From Chloroflexota bacterium (lineage in GTDB: Bacteria; Chloroflexota; Dehalococcoidia; JACQGW01), in assembly GCA_016199325.1 (NCBI GenBank), contig JACQGW010000368.1:1-54763 (forward strand): 54,763 nucleotides of DNA. Reading direction: 5' to 3'. The notes under the pieces are model-generated. The model ran no database searches. It saw only the letters and a list, made by a program, of their open reading frames with translations, and had not been told where the DNA came from. This document shows positions 23,557-30,400 of this stretch, piece by piece; position 1 is the stretch's first letter; each line of letters begins with the position of its first letter. The translations under genes and the position numbers were made by a program.

Positions 23557-24477
23557 GGTCTTATCCGCGCCAATGCTTGCTCCAGGGAGCGCCCGCCAGG
23601 AGCCGGCGCCGTCCTCGCTCACGTAGAGATCTCCAGCCGAATTTGCCGCGTACAGCCGCTCAGGCCGACGCGGGTCGAGCGCCAGCACGCGGATGCCGCC
23701 GTCGGGCAGGCCGCTGCCGGCTGGTTGCCAGGTCTGTCCGGCGTCCTCGGAACGATAGAGGCCCGTCTCATTGACGGCGTAGACGCGCTTCGGCTGCTTC
23801 GGGTCGATCACCACCGCCTGCGCGCCTGGCTTGGCGGGCAACCTGCCCACCTGGCGCCACCCTCAGAAACAGTCCATGCTGAGGTAGACCCCCTCGGACG
23901 CGGCACCGTACAGCCAGCCGGTGTTCATGCTCCCTTCAAGGGGCGAATGCGCCAGCATGGCGACAGAAGCCGAGGGCCCGAGGTCCATCTTCTCCCAGCG
24001 CCCGCCGCCGTCCTCCGTGCGGAACACTCCCTGGCCGGCGATCCAGGCGTAGAGGGTATCCGAACGGGAGGAGTGGACGGCGAAGGCTCCGACCTCCTGG
24101 CTGGGGAGGCCCGCGCCGACGGCTCGCCAGCTCTGGCCGGCATCGTCCGACCGCACGATGCCGGCACCTGGGCCACCGGCAAAGATGCTGGCGGGCGCCG
24201 CCGAGCTGGTGGCGATCTGGCGAATCCTGTCAGGATGCAAGGCGGACGGCACGGACAGCGGCTTCCAGCTCTGGCCCTGGTCCAGGCTCCGGGCGAGACC
24301 GCCCCCGGCTTTCAGCAGGCTCCCGTCCGCAGGGTCGACGGCCAGGCTTGTTGCTGGCCCCGTTCCCGCCGGCGCCAGCTTCCTGTCGGGCGGACTCACC
24401 GACAGGGACTGGCAGCCGACGGCGAGGAGGGCAAGCAGCAGCCCCGGCAAGACGATGCGAGTCAGACGATTGATCAT
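23554..24477 (-). CDS. BNR/Ycf48-type beta-propeller lipoprotein, predicted selenoprotein (CxU), in-frame TGA at 23863-23865
   Basis: A 307-aa protein if TGA is Sec. Lipoprotein signal VLPGLLLALLAVGC, then repeated propeller blades with S-x-D-x-G-x-x-W turns (LARSLDQGQSWKPL, IVRSDDAGQSWRAV, VFRTEDGGGRWEKM). The fourth reads YLSMDCF-Sec205-GWRQVG and is followed by two more (LYRSEDAGQTWQPA, LYVSEDGAGSWRAL). Sec205 falls on the turn, two residues after Cys203, making a C-x-U pair. The frame stays open 102 codons past the TGA with intact blades. A 7-bp hairpin with AGGUU loop starts 11 nt downstream. The function is unknown; its position with SCO1, CcdA, redoxin and cytochrome c suggests an extracytoplasmic redox or metal role. 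Confidence 0.75.
23833..23865 (-). promoter_or_regulatory. Bacterial SECIS-like hairpin for the BNR-protein UGA
   Basis: UGA at 23865-23863; stem GGUGGGC (23851-23845), loop AGGUU (23844-23840), stem GCCCGCC (23839-23833), with one G-U pair. The loop begins 18 nt after the UGA; G-G-U in the loop recalls the E. coli fdhF SECIS loop. Confidence 0.72.
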
Positions 24478-24481
24478 GCTC

Positions 24482-25120
24482 TCATCTCCGAACTGCTCTA
24501 CATCGGGCGACGCCGACGATCAACGGGAAGAACGGCAGTTGCCGCTGCCCGATCTCGACGATCTCGAATCCCGCCGCCTGGATGCTTTCGGCGCTTCGAC
24601 GGTTCAGGTGGCAGCCGGCCGCCACCCGCTGCCAGATCGGGGTCAGGCAATCGTGCAGGCGCGCGACGAACCCACCGGCAGCCCGAACGTGCTCAATGAA
24701 GCGAAAGGTACCGTCTGGCTTGAGGACACGCCGCACCTCGGCGAGCGCGCGGGGCGGGTCCACCACGGTGCAGAGCACCAGCGTCGAGACCACGGTATCA
24801 AACGAAGCATCCGGGAAAGGCAGCATTTCCGCCGGACACTGGTAGAGCTCGACGTCGAGCCCGAGCTCGGCTGCTCGCCTTCGCGCGCGTCGCAGCATGA
24901 AGGGGTCCGGCTCGGTGGCGACGATCTGCTCGGCGGCCTGGTAATAGGGGAAGTTCGCGCCCGAGCCGACGCCGACCTCCAGCACTCGGCCGGTGGCACC
25001 GCCGACGACGCGCGCCCGGAGCGGTCCCAGCACCGTTCGCTCCGCCCGCTGGTTCAGGAAGTCGTACATCGCCGCGAAGATCGGATGGCCCTTCATCACC
25101 GGGATCCTGCTCGCATTCAT
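24482..25120 (-). CDS. Class I SAM-dependent methyltransferase (METTL7/UbiE-like)
   Basis: A 212-aa methyltransferase: RVLEVGVGSGANFPYY (motif I), IVATEPDPFMLRRARRRA, AEMLPFPDASFDTVVSTLVLCTVVDPPRALAEVRRVLKPDGTFRFIEHVR in order, then HLNRRSAESIQAAGF. Relatives include thiol and small-molecule methyltransferases; the placement between two BNR-protein genes hints at thiol, selenol or metalloid methylation, which is inference. ATG 25120 has GAGGCCGGAGC in front. Its stop overlaps the ribosome site of the BNR gene. Confidence 0.85.
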   Translation of the reverse strand: MNASRIPVMKGHPIFAAMYDFLNQRAERTVLGPLRARVVGGATGRVLEVGVGSGANFPYYQAAEQIVATEPDPFMLRRARRRAAELGLDVELYQCPAEMLPFPDASFDTVVSTLVLCTVVDPPRALAEVRRVLKPDGTFRFIEHVRAAGGFVARLHDCLTPIWQRVAAGCHLNRRSAESIQAAGFEIVEIGQRQLPFFPLIVGVARCRAVRR

Positions 25121-25142
25121 GCTCCGGCCTCGCTGCCCGTCA

Positions 25143-26159
25143 TCACCGGCCACCCCAGGTCAGCCCGCCGTCCTCGCTGCGATAGACGCGGCCCTCCCGA
25201 TCCGCCGCCGAGCGAGCCTTGACGGCGATGGCCAGGAGCACGCTCGGGCGAGCCGGGCTAACAGCCACGGCGATGGCGTTGTCGCCGGGGAACGGCAGCC
25301 GCTGCCAGGTCGAGCCGCCGTCCGTGCTCTTGAAGAGGCCGCCATCGGCGCCAGCGTAGACGGTCTGGCGCGCCGACGGGTCGACCGCGAGGGTCAGCAC
25401 CGGACGGGCGTCCAGGCCGTTGGTCGCGGGCGACCAGCTCCGACCGCCGTCGGCGCTCCGAAGGACGCCCGAGCGCATGCTGGCAGCGTAGAGCGTCTCG
25501 GGGTTGCCGCCGGCCGCCGCCAGCGCCATGACGTCGCCCGGCAACTGGCCGCCGAGCCGCTGCCAGGCCATGCCGGTGTCGGCGCTCTGGAAGGCGCCGA
25601 CGCCGTTGACGAAGGCGTAGAGGCGGTTCGGGTCGTCCGGGCTCGCCGCGAAGCCGTGGATGTCGGTGCCGGAGAGATTGTGGGCGACCGGCTTCCAGGA
25701 GGCGCCGCCGTCCGAGCTCCACTGAAAGACGTCGTGGCCGGCCAGGTATATCTGCTGCGGGTGTGTTGAGCTGATGGCCAGGCCCATCGCGTCGAAGTTC
25801 CGCCGCTGAACGAGTGCCCGCCAGCTCTTGCCGCCGTCGTCGCTGCGCATGAGGCCGTTGTGGTGGCCGAAGAAAACGACGTTGGGATCCGCCGGATGGA
25901 AGGCGAGGGCGTGGAAGTCGTCCGTGCGCAGCACGCTGATCGCATCGTCGCCCTGGCCGGTGCTCCCGCCCATGAGATTGAGCCCGGCCACGGCGATGGC
26001 GCCGGCCAGAAGCGCGCCACCGATCACGAGGAACCATCGTGGCAGACGCCGAGCGCCGTGTCCGCGCGCGGGGCGGCCGGTGGCCCGAGCTCGCTGCCCA
26101 TTCGTCTTATATGCCACCCGGAGACCTCCGAAATCCTGAGGCATGCCCGCCCGGCGCAA
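25143..26159 (-). CDS. BNR-repeat beta-propeller protein (F510_1955-like)
   Basis: A protein of up to 338 aa with one N-terminal membrane segment (WFLVIGGALLAGAIAVAGLNLMG) and six or more propeller repeats (LMRSDDGGKSWRAL, VFQWSSDGGASWKPV, AFQSADTGMAWQRL, VLRSADGGRSWSPA, LFKSTDGGSTWQRL, VYRSEDGGLTWGGR). All turns keep S-x-D-x-G-x-x-W, in contrast to the Sec-containing blade of the paralogue at 23554-24477. First gene of the metal/redox run; the promoter is at 26207-26235. The start is uncertain within the first roughly 30 residues. Probably an extracytoplasmic, membrane-anchored scaffold. Confidence 0.8.
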   Translation of the reverse strand: MRRAGMPQDFGGLRVAYKTNGQRARATGRPARGHGARRLPRWFLVIGGALLAGAIAVAGLNLMGGSTGQGDDAISVLRTDDFHALAFHPADPNVVFFGHHNGLMRSDDGGKSWRALVQRRNFDAMGLAISSTHPQQIYLAGHDVFQWSSDGGASWKPVAHNLSGTDIHGFAASPDDPNRLYAFVNGVGAFQSADTGMAWQRLGGQLPGDVMALAAAGGNPETLYAASMRSGVLRSADGGRSWSPATNGLDARPVLTLAVDPSARQTVYAGADGGLFKSTDGGSTWQRLPFPGDNAIAVAVSPARPSVLLAIAVKARSAADREGRVYRSEDGGLTWGGR

Positions 26160-26206
26160 CGCGGCCCGGCCAGAAATCGGGGGTGCCCCACTTCGTGCTC
26201 TGCGGG

Positions 26207-26240
26207 ATTATACATGGCTGTCGTACTACCGTCAATAGTA
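26207..26240 (-). promoter_or_regulatory. Sigma-70 promoter of the metal/redox run with BlaI-like operator candidate
   Basis: Minus strand: -35 TTGACG (26235-26230), 17-nt spacer, -10 TATAAT (26212-26207). An inverted repeat TACTA-N7-TAGTA (26224-26228 and 26236-26240) covers the -35, the position expected for a repressor. The BlaI-family gene at 21726-22172 lies in the same run and is the natural candidate. Confidence 0.75.
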
Positions 26241-26306
26241 GCCGGCAAGAACCGGGGGCCGGGCGCTGATGGAGATTGACTATTGAACCTGGTACTCCTC
26301 AGACCG

Positions 26307-26382
26307 CCGGGGAAGCGCACTTACGTGCGCACTACGAACGACGGCGCTGGTTCGTAGTGCGCACGTGAGTGCGCTTCCCCGG
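26307..26382. repeat. Compound palindrome related to the REP-like family
   Basis: Inverted arms of about 33 nt with one mismatch; each has an inner hairpin (GCGCACGTGAGTGCGC type) next to TTCGTAGT. The outer ends read CCGGGGAAG/CTTCCCCGG. The plan is that of the palindrome at 3664-3739 with a different inner hairpin. Confidence 0.85.
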
Positions 26383-26591
26383 TGATGCAAGGAACACTCG
26401 AATAGTCAAACCGCATCAAGGATGGCGCGCACCCTGTCGAGCCCGTGCCAGACGACAGCAGACCTTTCGGCACGTTTGTCGCGGTGTTCGCGATCGTTGT
26501 TGATCGGACGAAGCTACGAGTTGGGTACTGGTGACGCTGGGTGTCCAGGGCCTCATCGAGGGGCCAGAATCATTCCGGCAGGAGGAAACGA

Positions 26592-28484
26592 ATGACACCG
26601 TTCCGTGACCCAGAGGAAAGCGTTGGGACGATTCGGATCGACGGAGACGAGAGACGACGGGCGCTCGCGATGAGCCGGAGGGCCTTCGTCAGGTACAGCG
26701 CGTTCGTCGGCGGCGGTATCGCCCTGCTGGCGGCGTGCGCGCCGTCTGCACCCCCCGCGCCGACGGCGGCTCCCACGAAACCGGCGGCAGCGCCACCGAC
26801 GGCGGCGCCGGCCGCGCCGACGGCGGCACCGGCTGCGGCAACCGCGGCGCCTGCGGTGGTGCCAACCAGGCCGGCCGCTGCTGCGCCAACCGCCGCTCCA
26901 GCCGCGGCGGCGACGGTCGTGCCGACGCCTGCCCCGGCGAAGGAGCAGCCGAAGAAGGGCGGGCAGGTCATCATCCACTTCTCGCAGGAGCCGCAGCAGT
27001 TCAACCCACTGCTCTCCGCCTATGAGTCGGAGCGTGGCGTCCAGTACGCCATCTTTAACAGCCTGTGGCGGATGACGGATGAGGGCAAGTACGTCCCCGA
27101 CCTTGCCACGGAGGTGCCCTCCGTGCAGAATGGGGGGATCTCGGCGGACGGCACGACGTATACGTTCAAGCTGCGCAAGGACGTCAAGTGGCACGACGGC
27201 CAGCCCTTCACCGCGAAGGACGTCAAGTTCACCCACGACGCCGTGATGGACAAGAACGTCAACGCCGCCAGCCGGGTCGGCCACGACCTGGTGACCTCCA
27301 TCGAGGTCGTCGACAACGCCACCCTCAAGCTCAAGCTGAAGGAGCCGTTCGCGCCGTTCCTGGCGGTCTGGATGGACCGGTACATCGTGCCGGAGCACAT
27401 CCTGAGCAAGGTGCCCGACATCAACAAGGCGGACTTCAACTTCCGCAGCCCGGTGGGCACCGGCCCCTTCATCTGGCAGGAGCGGGTGGCCGGCGACCAC
27501 ATCACGGTGAAGGCCAATCCCAACTATCACGGGCCGGGGCCGTACCTGGACCGGGCTATCTACACGTACATCCCCGATCTCGAGGTCGCCTACGCTCAGT
27601 TCAAGGCTGCCGCCTACGACTTCACGGGCTTCATTCCCCTGGACAAGCTGGAGGATCGCAAGAATCTCAAGGGCCGCAGCATCGAGTCGTACGCGACCGC
27701 CTTCGTCGAGTACATCTATATGGACAACCAGAAGCCGCAGTTCAAGGAGAAGGCGGTGCGCCAGGCCCTGATGTATGGCATGGACAAGAACGCCATCATC
27801 AAGGGCGTCTACTACGGCGCCCACCAGCCGACGTCGTCGTACATGCCGCCGACGCACTGGGCCTACAACAAGGACCTGAAGCCGTACGAGTACAGCCCGG
27901 ACAGGGCCAAGAAGCTCCTGGACGATGCCGGGTGGAAGCCGGGGGCGGACGGCATCCGGGCTAAGGATGGCGTGAAGCTCTCCTTTTCGAACTCGACGAC
28001 GGCAGGCAACAAGCTGCGGGAGCAGGCCCAGCAAATCCTCCAGCAGCAGTGGAAGCAGATCGGCGTGGACATGCAGATCAAGAACATGCCGGCGGCGGTG
28101 GTCTGGGGCGAGTACCTGACGAAGACGCAGTTCGACAGCCTGATGGTCGGCTGGCACATGGGACTGGGCGCCGACCCGGACACCCTCGTCAAGCTCCACA
28201 GCAACTCCATTCCGGCCGAGACCGGGAGTGGCGCCAACTACGTCCGCTACAAGAACCCGGCGATGGACAAGCTGCTGGAGCAGGGCACCAGGGAGATGGA
28301 GACCGAGAAGCGGAAGAGCACCTACGCCAAGGTCCAGGAGATCCTGCACGACGAGCTGCCCTGGCTGCCCATCTTCAACTACATTTTCGTCTTCGGCCGC
28401 AGCGATACCCTCCGTGGCCAGCGCGCCAACTTGTACGTTGTCTGGGATACCTGGAACCTCAACGAGTGGTGGCAAGCGAAGTAG
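26592..28484 (+). CDS. Peptide/nickel-type ABC transporter substrate-binding lipoprotein
   Basis: A 630-aa family 5 extracellular solute-binding protein. The Tat-type lipoprotein signal is SRRAFVRYSAFVGGGIALLAAC; then a roughly 60-residue linker of PTAAPA units, a signature of Chloroflexota surface lipoproteins. The mature domain starts GGQVIIHFSQEPQQFNPL and contains YTFKLRKDVKWHDGQPFTAKDVKFT, VGTGPFIW and PYEYSPDRAKKLLDDAGW, all typical of the DppA/OppA fold. It captures peptides or similar ligands for the two permeases that follow. ATG 26592 has AGGAGGAAACG in front. Confidence 0.92.
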   Translation: MTPFRDPEESVGTIRIDGDERRRALAMSRRAFVRYSAFVGGGIALLAACAPSAPPAPTAAPTKPAAAPPTAAPAAPTAAPAAATAAPAVVPTRPAAAAPTAAPAAAATVVPTPAPAKEQPKKGGQVIIHFSQEPQQFNPLLSAYESERGVQYAIFNSLWRMTDEGKYVPDLATEVPSVQNGGISADGTTYTFKLRKDVKWHDGQPFTAKDVKFTHDAVMDKNVNAASRVGHDLVTSIEVVDNATLKLKLKEPFAPFLAVWMDRYIVPEHILSKVPDINKADFNFRSPVGTGPFIWQERVAGDHITVKANPNYHGPGPYLDRAIYTYIPDLEVAYAQFKAAAYDFTGFIPLDKLEDRKNLKGRSIESYATAFVEYIYMDNQKPQFKEKAVRQALMYGMDKNAIIKGVYYGAHQPTSSYMPPTHWAYNKDLKPYEYSPDRAKKLLDDAGWKPGADGIRAKDGVKLSFSNSTTAGNKLREQAQQILQQQWKQIGVDMQIKNMPAAVVWGEYLTKTQFDSLMVGWHMGLGADPDTLVKLHSNSIPAETGSGANYVRYKNPAMDKLLEQGTREMETEKRKSTYAKVQEILHDELPWLPIFNYIFVFGRSDTLRGQRANLYVVWDTWNLNEWWQAK

Positions 28485-28506
28485 GACGCGGGGATAAGGG
28501 GGATCT

Positions 28507-29460
28507 ATGGGCAAGTACTTGGTCCGGCGGCTGTTCCAGGCCGTGCCACTCTTGATCGGTGTTTCGCTCATCGGCTTCACCATCCTGCATACGGCGCCGG
28601 GTGGACCGCTGGCGATGTACGCCCTGAACCCCGCCATCACCGCCGCCGACATCCAGCGGATCAAGCAGCAGTTGGGGCTGGACCAGCCCATCCATATCCA
28701 GTACTTCACCTGGGCCAGTGCCATGGCACGCGGCGACTGGGGGAGCTCCTATCGGGACGGGCGCCCTGTGCGAGACATCATCCTCGACCGGGTGCCCGCG
28801 ACCCTCCAGCTCGTCATCACGGCGATGGTCATCGCCATATCGCTGGGCCTGCTGGTGGGCATTCTGGGCGCCGTCAAGCGCTACTCCGTCTTCGACTACC
28901 TGGCGACCGCCGGCGCGATGATGGCGCTCTCCTTGCCCACCTTCTGGTTCGGCCTGATGGTCATCTACCTGTTTGCGGTCGAGCTGAGCTGGCTGCCGCC
29001 GGGCGGGATCGCCACGCTGGGCCAGGAGCCCACCCTCGGCGATCGCCTGCATCACCTGATCGGGCCGGCTGCCGTGCTCGGGCTGGTCATCGTCGCGACC
29101 TGGAGCCGCTACACCCGCTCCAGCATGCTCGAGGTGATCAATCAGGACTATATTCGGACGGCACGCGCCAAGGGCTTGCTGGAGAAGACGATCCTCTTCC
29201 GCCACGCCTTGCGGAACGCGATGATCCCGCTGGTCACCCTGGCGGGCCTGGAGCTTCGCTTCCTGTTCAGCGGCGCGCTGGTCACCGAGAGCGTGTTCTC
29301 CTGGCCGGGCATGGGGCGGCTCTTCGTCGACTCGCTGGCCTACAGCGACTATCCCGTGCTGCTCTCGATGTTAATGGTGTCGGCCAGCTTCGTCATCGCT
29401 GGCAATCTCCTCGCGGACGTCCTCTATGGTCTGGTCGATCCGCGCATCCGCCTGCGGTAG
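28507..29460 (+). CDS. ABC transporter permease, DppB/OppB type
   Basis: A 317-aa permease with six transmembrane helices: MGKYLVRRLFQAVPLLIGVSLIGF at the N-terminus and the EAA-like loop YIRTARAKGLLEKTILFRHALRNAMIPLVT contacting the ATPases. The GLDQPIHIQYF segment is characteristic of this subfamily. It follows the binding protein by 22 nt. No ATPase gene is in this operon within the window, so the ATPases are encoded elsewhere or shared. Confidence 0.93.
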   Translation: MGKYLVRRLFQAVPLLIGVSLIGFTILHTAPGGPLAMYALNPAITAADIQRIKQQLGLDQPIHIQYFTWASAMARGDWGSSYRDGRPVRDIILDRVPATLQLVITAMVIAISLGLLVGILGAVKRYSVFDYLATAGAMMALSLPTFWFGLMVIYLFAVELSWLPPGGIATLGQEPTLGDRLHHLIGPAAVLGLVIVATWSRYTRSSMLEVINQDYIRTARAKGLLEKTILFRHALRNAMIPLVTLAGLELRFLFSGALVTESVFSWPGMGRLFVDSLAYSDYPVLLSMLMVSASFVIAGNLLADVLYGLVDPRIRLR

Positions 29461-29472
29461 GAGGGATTGGAA

Positions 29473-30390
29473 GTGAGTATCTCGGATGCCGTCGAGGCGA
29501 AGAGTGCCCCCCGGCCGGCGCTGCAGGAGCTGCGGCGCCCAGCGGAGAGTCAATTCCTCATGGTCTTGCGGCGGTTCTCCCGACACCGGCTGGCCGTTGT
29601 CGGCGCCGTCGTCGTGATCGTCCTCATCCTGAGCGCGCTGGCGGCCCCGATCCTGGCGCCGCGCGATCCCATCTTCAACGACGTCTACAAGCGCTTTACC
29701 CCGCCGCTCCAGCAGGGCTTCCTGCTGGGCAGCGACGAGGTGGGGCGGGACGAGCTGAGCCGCCTGCTCTACGCCGGCCGCGTCTCGCTGACGGTGGGTT
29801 TCGCCGCCATGCTCGTCACCGTCCTGGTTGGTTCGCTCGTCGGCGCCATCGCCGGCTACTACACCGGGCCCATCGACAACACCCTGATGCGCATCACCGA
29901 CGTGATGCTCTCCTTCCCCACCATCTATCTGCTGCTGGCGCTGGCGGCGTTCGTGCCGCCCAGCGTCGCCACCATCACCCTGATCATCGCCATCACGGCC
30001 TGGATGACGGTGGCGCGCATCGTCCGCGGCCAGATCCTGGCCATCAAGGAGCAGGACTACATCCTGGCGGCCCGCTCGATGGGCGCCGGCGACTGGCGCA
30101 TCATCTTTCGGCACTGCCTGCCCAACGGGCTGGCGCCGATCCTGGTAGCGGCGACGCTGAATGTGGCCAACGCCGTCCTGATGGAGTCGTACATCAGCTA
30201 CCTGGGCTACGGCATCCAGCCGCCCACCGCGAGCTGGGGCAACATGCTGAACAACGCCCAGACCTACTTCCAGACCGCGCCCTGGGTCGCCATCTTCCCC
30301 GGCGTCGTGATCACGGCGACGGTCATGAGCTTCAACTTCCTCGGCGACGGCCTGCGGGACGCCCTGGACCCCCGCCTGAAGATGGAGTGA
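29473..30390 (+). CDS. ABC transporter permease, DppC/OppC type
   Basis: A 305-aa permease: N-terminal cytoplasmic part, FSRHRLAVVGAVVVIVLILSAL (TM1), LLGSDEVGRDELSRLLYAGRVSL, the EAA loop YILAARSMGAGDWRIIFRHCLPNGLAPILV and C-terminal NFLGDGLRDALDPRLKME, all hallmarks of DppC. GTG 29473 is 9 nt after GGAGG; TTG 29467 is too close to it. Last gene of the importer operon. Confidence 0.93.
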   Translation: MSISDAVEAKSAPRPALQELRRPAESQFLMVLRRFSRHRLAVVGAVVVIVLILSALAAPILAPRDPIFNDVYKRFTPPLQQGFLLGSDEVGRDELSRLLYAGRVSLTVGFAAMLVTVLVGSLVGAIAGYYTGPIDNTLMRITDVMLSFPTIYLLLALAAFVPPSVATITLIIAITAWMTVARIVRGQILAIKEQDYILAARSMGAGDWRIIFRHCLPNGLAPILVAATLNVANAVLMESYISYLGYGIQPPTASWGNMLNNAQTYFQTAPWVAIFPGVVITATVMSFNFLGDGLRDALDPRLKME

Positions 30391-30400
30391 GCATACCGCT

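Larger units (their letters stand above)
26160..26591. other. Intergenic region between the divergent metal/redox run and peptide importer
   Basis: 432 bp without a supported gene. It contains a strong minus-strand promoter (26207-26235) with an operator-like inverted repeat and a large palindrome (26307-26382). Nothing further was recognised in 26400-26580 except the GGAGG ribosome site of the importer gene. Confidence 0.7.

Noticed and set aside
22929..23573. Cytochrome c frame extended to 23573
   Set aside because: The extra N-terminal residues are the translated palindromic repeat (TNRRGAEDAE-type), placed before a signal peptide; not a plausible native start.
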